The position numbers were made by a program, and so were the translations under genes. Source: Lacrimispora xylanisolvens (lineage in GTDB: Bacteria; Bacillota; Clostridia; Lachnospirales; Lachnospiraceae). From it: a stretch of DNA of 64,000 nt. Positions 1-7,993 of the stretch are shown here, in pieces. The notes below the pieces were generated by a model. It was not told the DNA's origin, made no database searches, and was given only the letters and a program-made list of their open reading frames with translations. The stretch is from contig NZ_PTJA01000007.1 in the NCBI RefSeq assembly GCF_002934545.1, positions 219,224 to 283,223 of the forward strand, in the 5' to 3' direction. Every line of letters begins with the position of its first letter. Positions within the stretch are counted from its first letter, which is position 1.

Positions 1-2200
1 GACCTACCAGAACATTCTTTGGCACTACCATACTGATATCTCTGGTAACTGCCGGATATTTGGCAATTCCGGTGTATTTGCGGTCAAAACTTGTAAATGG
101 GATCATAGACGGCATATCGATTACTGCCACATAAGCCCGGTCTCCAATCTTATAGTTATCGGCCACCTCCGGATGAACTTCTCCTAAATATCCGATATTT
201 ACTCCATCGTAAATGATGTCTGCCTGTCTTCCCGGATGAAGGAACGTCTTTCCTGCCTTTGGATCATAATGAGGCTTTAAATTCATACCGGTTTTCTCAA
301 AGAACTCCTCAATGACACCCTTCATGTCGAAGAAATCACCATCTCCGTAAAAGCCCAGAGTAAACTGCATTCTTTCATCTGGAAGTTCTGTAAGAGGAAG
401 GCTCTTTGGCAGATAAATATTGGCCAGCTCATAAAGGCGGACATTTTTATTACGTCTGTTGTAGTTTGTAGACAGTGAATTCAACATTCCATGAAGAGGA
501 GTTGTTCTCATTACACTGAAGTCCTCGCCAAGGGGATTTAAAATATTCACAGTTACCCGAAGAGGACTGTCCTGAGGAAGAAGAAGACGGTCGAAAACTT
601 TAGGGCTTTCAAAGGAATATGTCATTCCCTGAGAGAATCCGCAGAACTCTGCAACTTCTCTTGCCAGCTCCTCCACTCTTAATTTATAGGAGAGTTTACC
701 AGTCGTCGCTTCCCCGGTAGGAAGGGAAACCGGGATCTTATCATAACCATAAAATCTTGCTGTCTCCTCTGCCAGATCCGCCATACATTCTAAATCCTGA
801 CGGAATGTAGGAACAATGATCTCACCTGTTTTTTCGTCATATTCCAGTTCCAGACGCTTGTAATATTCAAGCATGGTCTCTGCTGTAATATCTGTACCAA
901 GAAGACGGTTCATTCTCTCCGGTTCAAATGCAACGCGTTTTGCCTCTCTCTTCTCCGGATAAATGTCAATCATACCGCCAACTACTTCACCTGCGCCAAG
1001 CTCCTCAATCAGCTGGCATGCACGGTCGATTGCGGCCTTTGCATTGTTGGGATCAAGTCCCTTTTCGAATTTGCCGGACGCATCGGTTCTTAAACCAACT
1101 TTCTTAGAGGAAAGACGGATATTGGTTCCATCAAAGCAGGCACTTTCAAATACCATGGTCTGAACGTCATCGGTAATCTTAGAATTCTCTCCTCCCATGA
1201 TACCGGCAATTCCCACTGCCTTCTCTCCGTCACGAATCATCAGTACGGTGCTGTCCAGTTTTCTTTCCTGGCCATCCAGGGTCTGGAAGGTCTCTCCATC
1301 TTCTGCACATCTGACAACGATCTCATGGCCTGCCAGCTGTTCATAATCAAAGGCATGCATTGGCTGGCCGTATTCTTCCATAACATAGTTGGTGATGTCA
1401 ACAATGTTATTGATTGGTCTGATTCCGCAGGCTGCAAGTCTTCTCTGCATCCAGACAGGAGATGGAGCAAGCTTAATATTTTTTACCATTCTTGCGCAGT
1501 AACGGGAACAAAGACGGCTGTCTTCTACTGTTACTTTCAGATAATCATGAACATCCTCGCTGTTGCCTGTCGCAGTTACCACCGGAGGAACAAAGGTTTT
1601 GTTAAATGTAGCTGCTGCCTCTCTTGCAATCCCGATCACACTGTAACAGTCCACACGGTTTGAAGTTACTTCATATTCAAAAACAGAATCATGAAGGCCA
1701 AGAAGCTCTACTGCATCACTTCCCGGTACGGAAGTCTCGGGAAGAATGTAGATCCCGCTTTCAGGAGCGTCAGGATACATTTCATTTGTAAATCCCAGTT
1801 CTTCAATGGAGCACATCATTCCACAGGATTCAATGCCTCTTAACTTGCCCTTTTTAATCTTAATTCCATCTTCCGGAAGAGGACCGCCGTCATGGCCTCC
1901 TGCAACCTTTCCTCCGTCTAAAACAACCGGTACCTTATCTCCTGTTTTCACGTTTGATGCGCCGGTTACGATCTGAACGGTCTCAGAACCTACATTCACC
2001 TGGCAGACAATCAGTTTATCTGCATCGGGGTGACGTTCAATCGATAAGATATGACCGACTACGATCTTCTCCAAATTTTTATCCAGGCATTCATAGCCCT
2101 CAACCTTCGTTCCGGTCAGTGTCATGGCATCTGTATATTCCTGAGGTGTCACTTCCAAATCCGGTACATATGCTTTAACCCATGATAATGGTGTATTCAT
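1..2200 (-). CDS. pheT: Phenylalanyl-tRNA synthetase beta subunit (C terminus cut by window edge)
   Basis: Beta subunit of the (alpha-beta)2 enzyme that charges tRNA-Phe in the cytoplasm. The frame is open from ATG 2200-2198 to the left edge, about 733 residues without a stop. The family is usually near 800 residues, so the C-terminal anticodon-binding (FDX-ACB) end is missing. The N terminus MNTPLSWVKAYVPDLEVTP is followed by an EMAP/OB tRNA-binding region (about residues 40-150), then the B3/B4 editing core, with IAGIMGGENS seen near residue 320. A GGGAG lies 8 nt before the ATG. pheS ends 22 nt upstream, so the two form one operon behind the T-box at about 3279-3530. Confidence 0.96.
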   Translation of the reverse strand, partial: MNTPLSWVKAYVPDLEVTPQEYTDAMTLTGTKVEGYECLDKNLEKIVVGHILSIERHPDADKLIVCQVNVGSETVQIVTGASNVKTGDKVPVVLDGGKVAGGHDGGPLPEDGIKIKKGKLRGIESCGMMCSIEELGFTNEMYPDAPESGIYILPETSVPGSDAVELLGLHDSVFEYEVTSNRVDCYSVIGIAREAAATFNKTFVPPVVTATGNSEDVHDYLKVTVEDSRLCSRYCARMVKNIKLAPSPVWMQRRLAACGIRPINNIVDITNYVMEEYGQPMHAFDYEQLAGHEIVVRCAEDGETFQTLDGQERKLDSTVLMIRDGEKAVGIAGIMGGENSKITDDVQTMVFESACFDGTNIRLSSKKVGLRTDASGKFEKGLDPNNAKAAIDRACQLIEELGAGEVVGGMIDIYPEKREAKRVAFEPERMNRLLGTDITAETMLEYYKRLELEYDEKTGEIIVPTFRQDLECMADLAEETARFYGYDKIPVSLPTGEATTGKLSYKLRVEELAREVAEFCGFSQGMTYSFESPKVFDRLLLPQDSPLRVTVNILNPLGEDFSVMRTTPLHGMLNSLSTNYNRRNKNVRLYELANIYLPKSLPLTELPDERMQFTLGFYGDGDFFDMKGVIEEFFEKTGMNLKPHYDPKAGKTFLHPGRQADIIYDGVNIGYLGEVHPEVADNYKIGDRAYVAVIDMPSMIPFTSFDRKYTGIAKYPAVTRDISMVVPKNVLVG

Positions 2201-2222
2201 CAATCTATCTCCCTTCCTGTTT

Positions 2223-3242
2223 CTAGAACTGCTTTAAGAATCTGATGTCATTTTCATATAATAATCTCATGTCATCAATCTCATATTTTAACAAGGCAAT
2301 TCTTTCCAAGCCCACTCCGAATGCGAATCCGGAGTATTCATTGGAATCAATTCCGCTCATGGCAAGCACGTTGGGGTGTACCATTCCGCATCCTAAAATC
2401 TCAATCCAGCCAGATCCTTTACAGAAACGGCAGCCCTTTCCTCCACATTTAAAGCAGGTAACATCCATCTCTGCACTTGGCTCAGTGAACGGGAAGTGAT
2501 GGGGGCGGAATTTTACCTTTGTCTCAGGTCCAAATAACTCTCTGGCAAATTCAGCAAGGGTTCCTTTTAAATCTGCAAATGTTATATTCTTATCGATTAC
2601 CAGGCCCTCGATCTGATGGAACGAAGGAGAATGGGTTGCATCTACTTCATCAGAACGGAACACTCTGCCTGGTGCCAGCATACGGATGGGAAGCTTTCCC
2701 TGCTCCATGGTACGAACCTGAACGGGAGAAGTCTGACTTCTTAAAACGATGTTGTCACTGATATAAAAAGTATCCTGCTCATCTCTTGCCGGATGGTTCT
2801 TGGGAATATTCAGCTTTTCAAAGTTATAATGGTCATACTCTACTTCCGGGCCTTCAATTACTTCATAACCCATACCTACGAAGATTCTCTCCACCTCTTC
2901 TAATGCGATGGTATTAGGGTGGGTATGACCAACCCGGTTCCTCTTCGCCGGCAGTGTGACATCGATTACTTCTTTCTTTAGCTGCTCTTCTCTTGCTTTT
3001 TTCATCAGCGCAGTCATGGCTGCGTCTAACTTACCTTCAATTGCTTCTCTGGCCTCATTCACCATCTGTCCAATCTTAGGTCTGTCTTCCGGAGTAACGT
3101 CCTTCATGCTCTTTAACACGCTGGTCAGTTCTCCCTTTTTCCCAAGATAAGCAACTTTAATATCGTTGAGTTTTTCCAGCGCATCGGAAGCTTCAATTTG
3201 CTTTAACGCTTCTTGTTTAATTTTTTCTAATTGATCTTTCAT
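2223..3242 (-). CDS. pheS: Phenylalanyl-tRNA synthetase alpha subunit
   Basis: Catalytic alpha subunit of phenylalanyl-tRNA synthetase (class II): activates Phe with ATP and transfers it to tRNA-Phe. About 339 residues, normal for the family. The N-terminal coiled-coil arm (residues 1-90) is followed by the class II core, with RVGHTHPNT, FRSDEVDATHSPSFHQIEG and the C-terminal GVGLERIALLKY (motif 3). A CFKCGGKGCRFC segment in the core gives four closely spaced cysteines, as in many Firmicute PheS proteins. Two adjacent ATGs exist; AGGAG sits 6 nt before the second (3242), which I prefer over 3245. First gene of pheST, controlled by the T-box leader. Confidence 0.97.
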   Translation of the reverse strand: MKDQLEKIKQEALKQIEASDALEKLNDIKVAYLGKKGELTSVLKSMKDVTPEDRPKIGQMVNEAREAIEGKLDAAMTALMKKAREEQLKKEVIDVTLPAKRNRVGHTHPNTIALEEVERIFVGMGYEVIEGPEVEYDHYNFEKLNIPKNHPARDEQDTFYISDNIVLRSQTSPVQVRTMEQGKLPIRMLAPGRVFRSDEVDATHSPSFHQIEGLVIDKNITFADLKGTLAEFARELFGPETKVKFRPHHFPFTEPSAEMDVTCFKCGGKGCRFCKGSGWIEILGCGMVHPNVLAMSGIDSNEYSGFAFGVGLERIALLKYEIDDMRLLYENDIRFLKQF

Positions 3243-3278
3243 CATGCTCTCCTTCTTTGATTCATTCCCTGATACATT

Positions 3279-3530
3279 AAAAAAAGCTCCATCCCTGTAA
3301 AGGGACGAAGCTGTGTTCGCGGTACCACCCTGATTCCTGCATCAAAAGCAGGCACTCGGCATACGTAACGTGTAAGGACGTCATGACCTACCCGCCTGCC
3401 AATTAAATAAATTCACAGGTTTCAGCCATGCTGCTTCAGTGGGAAATTCGAACTCTTAATTGAACTTAAAAGGGCTTTCAGCCGGTGACCCCTTCTCTCT
3501 GATAGAAATTAAGATTCTACTTGCACTTTC
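3279..3530 (-). promoter_or_regulatory. T-box riboswitch leader of pheST
   Basis: The minus strand carries the T-box core AGGGTGGTACCGCG (3331-3318), followed by a hairpin (3314-3286) ending in a run of T (3285-3279), the antitermination/termination switch. Further upstream are AGTAGA (near 3517) and GGCTGAAAGCC-like stem I elements. GAGTTCGAA around 3450 contains TTC, a candidate Phe specifier codon; this is inference and not a folded model. Uncharged tRNA-Phe would pair with the specifier and the T-box and allow transcription into pheS. Confidence 0.93.
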
Positions 3531-3627
3531 ATAGCATTTCATATTTTAATGTAATATTGTCACCATTATAATAAGATAAAATTAAAATGTCAAGACATTT
3601 TTAGCACTTAAGTTTTTGCATTCTAAT

Positions 3628-3651
3628 AGGGGGGCGTCAAAGCACCCCCCT
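3628..3651. terminator. GC-rich inverted repeat, possible terminator
   Basis: Arms AGGGGGG (3628-3634) and CCCCCCT (3645-3651) around a 10-nt loop, between the end of the peptide gene (3709) and the pheST leader. It probably ends the C39/peptide transcript, but there is no clear U-tract on either strand. Confidence 0.45.
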
Positions 3652-3708
3652 GTAATCAGCAAGTTTTCAATTATTTTAATTCATAAACCTTAATTACTCA
3701 AGTACCAT

Positions 3709-4074
3709 TTACAGTGGAAATACATCTGGTGCAAGATTCCAGATAAGAATATATGCTGCAACCCTTTTTGGAGTGTCTAATCCATCATCTATATTTACAG
3801 GATTTGCTCTTCTGTAAATATCATCAACAATGTCATTTTCTACTCCAAGGCCTTTTAAGACAGAGGCTCCGTAGTAACAGCAGGCATGAGCAAAAATTTC
3901 CTGAGCAACAGAATGTATGCTAATGTTTTTTACTGTACCTGTTACTACTAATGCAGTAGCTTTAACCTCACACGCTGTCTTAGTTAAATACAGCGGGCTC
4001 ATAGGCACTTCAGCCGCACCCGCAAAAATACTTTTCTGTTCCATTTCACTTAAAACATCAAATTTACTATTCAT
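3709..4074 (-). CDS. Putative secreted-peptide precursor with double-glycine-type leader
   Basis: 121-residue protein of no family I recognise. The GGAGG ribosome binding site overlaps a first ATG at 4086, so the true start is the ATG at 4074, giving MNSKFDVLSEMEQKSIFAGA. That N terminus fits a C39-type leader if cleavage follows Ala18-Gly19: Leu at -12, Ser -11, Glu -8, Ile -4, Ala-Gly at -2/-1; Gln replaces the usual Leu/Met at -7. The remaining ~102 residues contain Cys in TACEV and HACC and end in an aromatic/hydrophobic IWNLAPDVFPL. A C39 peptidase gene lies 62 nt upstream on the same strand, the main support for a bacteriocin-like or signalling precursor. Function is inferred. Confidence 0.7.
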   Translation of the reverse strand: MNSKFDVLSEMEQKSIFAGAAEVPMSPLYLTKTACEVKATALVVTGTVKNISIHSVAQEIFAHACCYYGASVLKGLGVENDIVDDIYRRANPVNIDDGLDTPKRVAAYILIWNLAPDVFPL

Positions 4075-4136
4075 ATTTTCCTCCATTCACTTGTTGATTA
4101 CATTAAATAAAAAGGATCTTTATCGCTAAATGTAAA

Positions 4137-4541
4137 CTACTTTTGAGGAATAATTAAGTAACCAATAAATTCTTTTAAAAATTCCGTTATTTTCATTTTT
4201 ATTAGTCCTTTATCGGGATCACCTATGATTAAACCATTTTTTAATCTTTTATAAATGACTACATAATGATTATTTCCAGCAGACTTACTGATAACTGCAA
4301 TCAGCGGAATTTCAAAATTATAATCTGAAATGAAATTATTCATTTTAATAGAAGCTGTCTGAAAGCCTAATATGCGTAACGTTCGCTGCATATCCCATAT
4401 ACTGGTTCCTTTTTCACTTAACCCGGCAATGCGGCACACTGTTACTAAATCTGTATTTGACTGGTAGAATTCACATATCATGCAGATGCAAGCTGGTCCA
4501 CAATCATATTTCTCTTTTTGATAAACAATAGGGTAATGCAT
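4137..4541 (-). CDS. Stand-alone C39 family cysteine peptidase
   Basis: 134-residue protein consisting only of a peptidase C39 domain (papain-like fold; family cleaves double-glycine leaders). Catalytic Cys14 in YDCGPAC, His92 in NNHYVV and Asp108 in IGDPDKG are all present, so it looks active. There are no membrane segments and no ABC ATPase, unlike the C39 domain of bacteriocin ABC exporters such as LagD/NukT. A strong AGGAGG precedes ATG 4541. It is followed by the leader-bearing peptide gene and is divergent from the BlaI-like gene across a 149-nt gap. No export machinery lies beside it, so secretion of any product would need another transporter. Confidence 0.85.
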   Translation of the reverse strand: MHYPIVYQKEKYDCGPACICMICEFYQSNTDLVTVCRIAGLSEKGTSIWDMQRTLRILGFQTASIKMNNFISDYNFEIPLIAVISKSAGNNHYVVIYKRLKNGLIIGDPDKGLIKMKITEFLKEFIGYLIIPQK

Positions 4542-4622
4542 ATTAAGACCTCCTGTTCAATATTACTTTATAAAAAGAAATCTTAATTTAATTTGTAAAC
4601 TATTAATATATCTATAAATACC

Positions 4623-4651
4623 TTGACACCGGCATAATAATATTATATCAT
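4623..4651 (+). promoter_or_regulatory. Promoter of the BlaI/BlaR1-like operon
   Basis: TTGACA (4623-4628), 17-nt spacer, TATCAT (4646-4651), 40 nt before the start codon at 4691. Confidence 0.7.
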
Positions 4652-4671
4652 TTTATGCAAATGCATAAAAT
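4650..4671. promoter_or_regulatory. Perfect palindrome, candidate BlaI-type operator
   Basis: Arms ATTTTATGCA (4650-4659) and TGCATAAAAT (4662-4671) with a 2-nt centre. The dyad overlaps the -10 and the predicted transcription start of the regulator operon, where an autorepressing winged-helix dimer would sit. Confidence 0.65.
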
Positions 4672-4690
4672 AAAAAGGAGCAGCATAATT

Positions 4691-5065
4691 ATGTATCAAT
4701 TACCGGAATCCGAATTAGATATTATGTTAATTATCTGGAAAACGAAAGAAGAAAAGATCGGTGTTAACAATATAGCCCAGCAATTGTCTCAGCAAAAGGA
4801 AATAACTGCGGGCGCACTTCATAGTTATCTGAACCGCCTTGTGGAAAAAAAATTCTTAGAGTGCTGTAAGGAAGGGAAATACAGATATTTCAAACCCCTT
4901 ATATCTGAATCAGAATACAAACAGGAAGAAGGAAAGAGTATCGTTGATAAATTGTTTGGCGGTTCTGTCAGCAATCTGGTGAACTGTTTATACAAGAAAA
5001 ACAAGCTTACTTTGAAAGATATAGAGGAACTAAAAGATTTTGTTGATCACTATTCAGAGGAGTAA
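4691..5065 (+). CDS. BlaI/MecI-family transcriptional repressor
   Basis: 124-residue winged-helix protein of the BlaI/MecI (penicillinase repressor) family. It reads MYQLPESELDIMLIIWKTKE, then a DNA-binding domain (about residues 5-75) with LNRLVEKKFLE, and a helical dimerisation tail. The start at 4691 has AAGGAG ten nt upstream; an earlier in-frame ATG at 4655 lies inside the operator palindrome and lacks a site. It ends 5 nt before the BlaR1-like gene. In the family the paired BlaR1 protease triggers cleavage of the repressor. By position it probably controls its own operon and the divergent C39/peptide pair, an inference. Confidence 0.88.
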   Translation: MYQLPESELDIMLIIWKTKEEKIGVNNIAQQLSQQKEITAGALHSYLNRLVEKKFLECCKEGKYRYFKPLISESEYKQEEGKSIVDKLFGGSVSNLVNCLYKKNKLTLKDIEELKDFVDHYSEE

Positions 5066-5070
5066 TACGT

Positions 5071-6645
5071 ATGAAAGAACTATTATTTCACATTTTGACG
5101 GTATCATTTTTGTCTGGCTTATTTATCTTGTTCTGGCTGAGCTTCCGAACCGTAATCAATAAAAAATTTTCTTATAAAATTAATCGCTATATCTGGCTTG
5201 CAATTGCGATCCGCATGATTTTTTTTGTTTCACTTCCCATTCCAGCTTTCAGCCAAAGAATTGAAATTAATCCCAAAGTAATAACCGCTTCTCCTGAACC
5301 TGCAAAAACGGGTAAAGATGTTGTTAATTCTACTGATACCGAGACCATAATTGCAATGAAAAATCAACCGGATAAACGAATCGCATTATCAAACAACTTA
5401 ATTACAACTATTACAATCATCTGGATCGGCGGTTTTTTAATCAATCTGTCAATAAAAATATTTAGCTATCTTCTATTATGTAAAAAAGTGAAGGAGGGTA
5501 TAATTGCAGATCCGTCCATCCAAAATATATTCGTTAAATGCTCTGAGAGATTAAAAAACAAATCTCCTGTCAATATCGTTATACTAAATGAGATTCATTC
5601 TCCCCTTATTTTAGGGTATTTCAATAAGACGATCGTGCTTCCTAAGATAAACTATTCGGAAAAAGAACTGGATTATATATTTGCACATGAAATTGTTCAT
5701 GGAATGATGAACGATATCTGGTATAAATTAATTTGCGTACTTGCTTCCTGTCTGCATTGGTTTAACCCCCTCGCATACCTGCTGGTGATAGAGGCCGAAA
5801 AAGATTTGGAATACCATTGTGATATGGAAGTAATCAGAGGACAGAATATCACATACCGTAAAAACTATTGTTCAAGTATCCTTAGTTTAATGGAAAAAAA
5901 GGAAATACATGAAGATGATCATTATGAAATTTCTTTAATAAATAACTTTGACTACAGTAAAAACACAGTAAAGTCGAGAATGGAGAATATATTAAATATG
6001 AAAAACAAGAAAAGTAATAAACTGGTCATTGCCACGATTTTTATCGTACTTTTATTATGTACCTCACTCATTACGTTTGGTAATACAAAAAGTTCTATCT
6101 ATTTTAAAAGCTTATTATTTGGAGATAAATCTGTTACATTTACCAACCCTGAAGATTATGGGAAATTTGAAGATCTAAGAGGATACAGCAGTCTGGATAT
6201 TTTTCCAGAAAATATATCACCTTCCATAATAGATGAGTATTATTATTCATATCAGAATACACTCTTTGATCCAACGTGCCAAATTTACCTAAGCTGTTCA
6301 TTTGATAAGCCAGAATACGAAGCAGAACTTAAACGTTTATCACAAATATCTAAATCCTACAATGGAACGATACAGAAAATTCTTTACGACACCGAAAATT
6401 ACAATTATCCTGCTTACGTAACGATTAATGCCAATAACCACTGCTATGAATATGCTTTACTTACCGGCGAAAACAAAATCACTTATATATTTTTAGATTT
6501 TATAAATGAGAAGAATTTGAAATTTGATACAAAATACCTGCCAAAAAACTTTGAAAATGAAAAAACAGATAAAAAGAATGGATATACCATATATAAATAT
6601 TATCAGGATAATGGAGATGGCATCTGGATCGATGAAAGTAAATAA
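5071..6645 (+). CDS. BlaR1/MecR1-like M56 membrane metallopeptidase sensor
   Basis: 524 residues. The N-terminal half is an M56 integral-membrane peptidase: membrane helices near residues 5-27, 40-60 and 110-137, zinc motif HEIVH (206-210) and the downstream EAEKDLEYHCD (241-251) that supplies the third ligand. A fourth helix lies at about 317-336. Residues 340-524 are predicted outside the cell and show no penicillin-binding SxxK/SxN/KTG set, so this is not a beta-lactam sensor of the classic type; the region is unknown. AGAGGAG precedes the ATG. In BlaR1/BlaI systems ligand binding activates the protease, which relieves repression. Here the ligand may be the adjacent peptide or an envelope signal (inference). 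Confidence 0.87.
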   Translation: MKELLFHILTVSFLSGLFILFWLSFRTVINKKFSYKINRYIWLAIAIRMIFFVSLPIPAFSQRIEINPKVITASPEPAKTGKDVVNSTDTETIIAMKNQPDKRIALSNNLITTITIIWIGGFLINLSIKIFSYLLLCKKVKEGIIADPSIQNIFVKCSERLKNKSPVNIVILNEIHSPLILGYFNKTIVLPKINYSEKELDYIFAHEIVHGMMNDIWYKLICVLASCLHWFNPLAYLLVIEAEKDLEYHCDMEVIRGQNITYRKNYCSSILSLMEKKEIHEDDHYEISLINNFDYSKNTVKSRMENILNMKNKKSNKLVIATIFIVLLLCTSLITFGNTKSSIYFKSLLFGDKSVTFTNPEDYGKFEDLRGYSSLDIFPENISPSIIDEYYYSYQNTLFDPTCQIYLSCSFDKPEYEAELKRLSQISKSYNGTIQKILYDTENYNYPAYVTINANNHCYEYALLTGENKITYIFLDFINEKNLKFDTKYLPKNFENEKTDKKNGYTIYKYYQDNGDGIWIDESK

Positions 6646-6669
6646 AAAAATCGACGAAGCCAAGCAATG

Positions 6670-6709
6670 AAAGGACAACAGGCAGTAATCCCTCCGCCTG
6701 CTGTCCTTT
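6670..6709. terminator. Bidirectional terminator-like hairpin
   Basis: Arms 6670-6683 and 6696-6709 (14 bp with one G:T pair) between convergent genes ending at 6645 and 6746. U-tracts are weak on both sides. Confidence 0.6.
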
Positions 6710-6745
6710 CTGTATCATTTACCAAAATGAAAGAACTGGTCTTTC

Positions 6746-7807
6746 TCATAAAGCGGTATGAACTGGTCTCTTTTTAAAAATGAAAAATTTCTGAACCAGA
6801 AAATTCAGAAAGAAAATAGTGACCTCCACCACAATTTTTGCTTCTAATCCGCCCATTCCCCAATCTCTTACCAGCCACAACAGCATGGCAGTATTAACTG
6901 CCAGTATGGAAAGAGCCAGAGCGGCATAGCCCAAGGCAGACTGCAGCAGGCTTCCTTTATATTGAAATACATAATTGCGGTTTACAATGAAGTTAAATGA
7001 AGCACTCACAATTCTTGCCATGATGTTGCTGACGGCATCTGCAGTAATAACTCCCAGTCCGGAAGTAAGGGATAAAAGAATGCCAAACAGCAGGTAGTCG
7101 ATACAAAAACTAAGAAACGAGGACGAAACAAATTTTAACATTGTCATATAAATGCGTGCAGAGTCTTTTAAAGGCCGAAAATGAGAAGATTTATTTCCTT
7201 CCAGATAAATCGTTTCAATGGGAACTTCCACTATCCGGATCTTCTCTTTAATACAGGTCAGAAGCATATTTGTCTCATATTCATACCGATCCCCTGATAT
7301 CTCAAGTAGCATTGGAATTAATGTGCTGTCAAACGCTCTCAGCCCTGTTTGTGTGTCTTTCAGCCACCTGCCGGACAAAAGCCAGAACGCAGCCCTTGTA
7401 AGCTGATTACCCAATCTGCTTCTTAATGGTATTTTTCCCTGAAAACAGCGGCTTCCAATAATAAGAACATTCTTCTCTATTGTTTTTGCTTCTAATAAAC
7501 GGGCAATATCAGCCGCCGTATGCTGGCCATCTGCATCAGCAATGATTATTCTTCCTGAATCCATCTGTTCCCTGATAAATGTTAATGCAGTTTTTACTGC
7601 TTTTCCTTTTCCGTAATTCCTGTCATGCTGCAGTACAATTCCATAGCGTTCTGCCTCCTGAAATATTTCTTTTGTTTCTAACCTGCTTCCATCATTGACT
7701 ATTAGCAGCACTGCTTCCAATTTTTCACTCAATTCCTTTAAGAGAGCAATTAGCCGCACATCCGGATTATACGCCGGAATTACAATATAATTATTCTTCA
7801 CTGCCAT
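6746..7807 (-). CDS. GT2 glycosyltransferase fused to a GtrA-like membrane domain
   Basis: 353-residue fusion. Residues 1-220 are a family 2 glycosyltransferase of the dolichol/polyprenyl-phosphate sugar synthase type (IPAYNPD, VNDGS, IADADGQH, GSRCF, DTQTGLRAF). Residues 225-350 form a four-helix GtrA-like domain (FCIDYLLFGILL, RIVSASFNFIVNRNYVF, FLNFLVQKFFIFK). The family typically loads a sugar onto undecaprenyl phosphate and flips it for glycosylation of cell-surface polymers. AGGAG precedes ATG 7807. It is convergent with the BlaR1-like gene and divergent from the phosphodiester glycosidase gene. Sugar and acceptor are not readable from sequence. Confidence 0.9.
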   Translation of the reverse strand: MAVKNNYIVIPAYNPDVRLIALLKELSEKLEAVLLIVNDGSRLETKEIFQEAERYGIVLQHDRNYGKGKAVKTALTFIREQMDSGRIIIADADGQHTAADIARLLEAKTIEKNVLIIGSRCFQGKIPLRSRLGNQLTRAAFWLLSGRWLKDTQTGLRAFDSTLIPMLLEISGDRYEYETNMLLTCIKEKIRIVEVPIETIYLEGNKSSHFRPLKDSARIYMTMLKFVSSSFLSFCIDYLLFGILLSLTSGLGVITADAVSNIMARIVSASFNFIVNRNYVFQYKGSLLQSALGYAALALSILAVNTAMLLWLVRDWGMGGLEAKIVVEVTIFFLNFLVQKFFIFKKRPVHTAL

Positions 7808-7993
7808 AGAGCTCCTCTCTTTCTGTCTCTTTTCAAACAGTATATAAGTAACTACTGAAATAACACTGAAAAAATATACACAGAATTATCATTCTTTTTT
7901 TCAGATGCATTTAAGATTCAGACGTTATACTCAGCGTTATCAGATCATTGCATCTGAAACTCTCATAAACCGCCCAAGAAAAGGATGCCCAAT

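Noticed and set aside
3279..3545. tRNA-like or attenuator-only element upstream of pheS
   Set aside because: The exact T-box core and following terminator identify a T-box leader; there is no tRNA cloverleaf.
4691..6645. Beta-lactam resistance operon (blaI-blaR1)
   Set aside because: The sensor lacks penicillin-binding motifs in its extracellular domain and no beta-lactamase gene is nearby.
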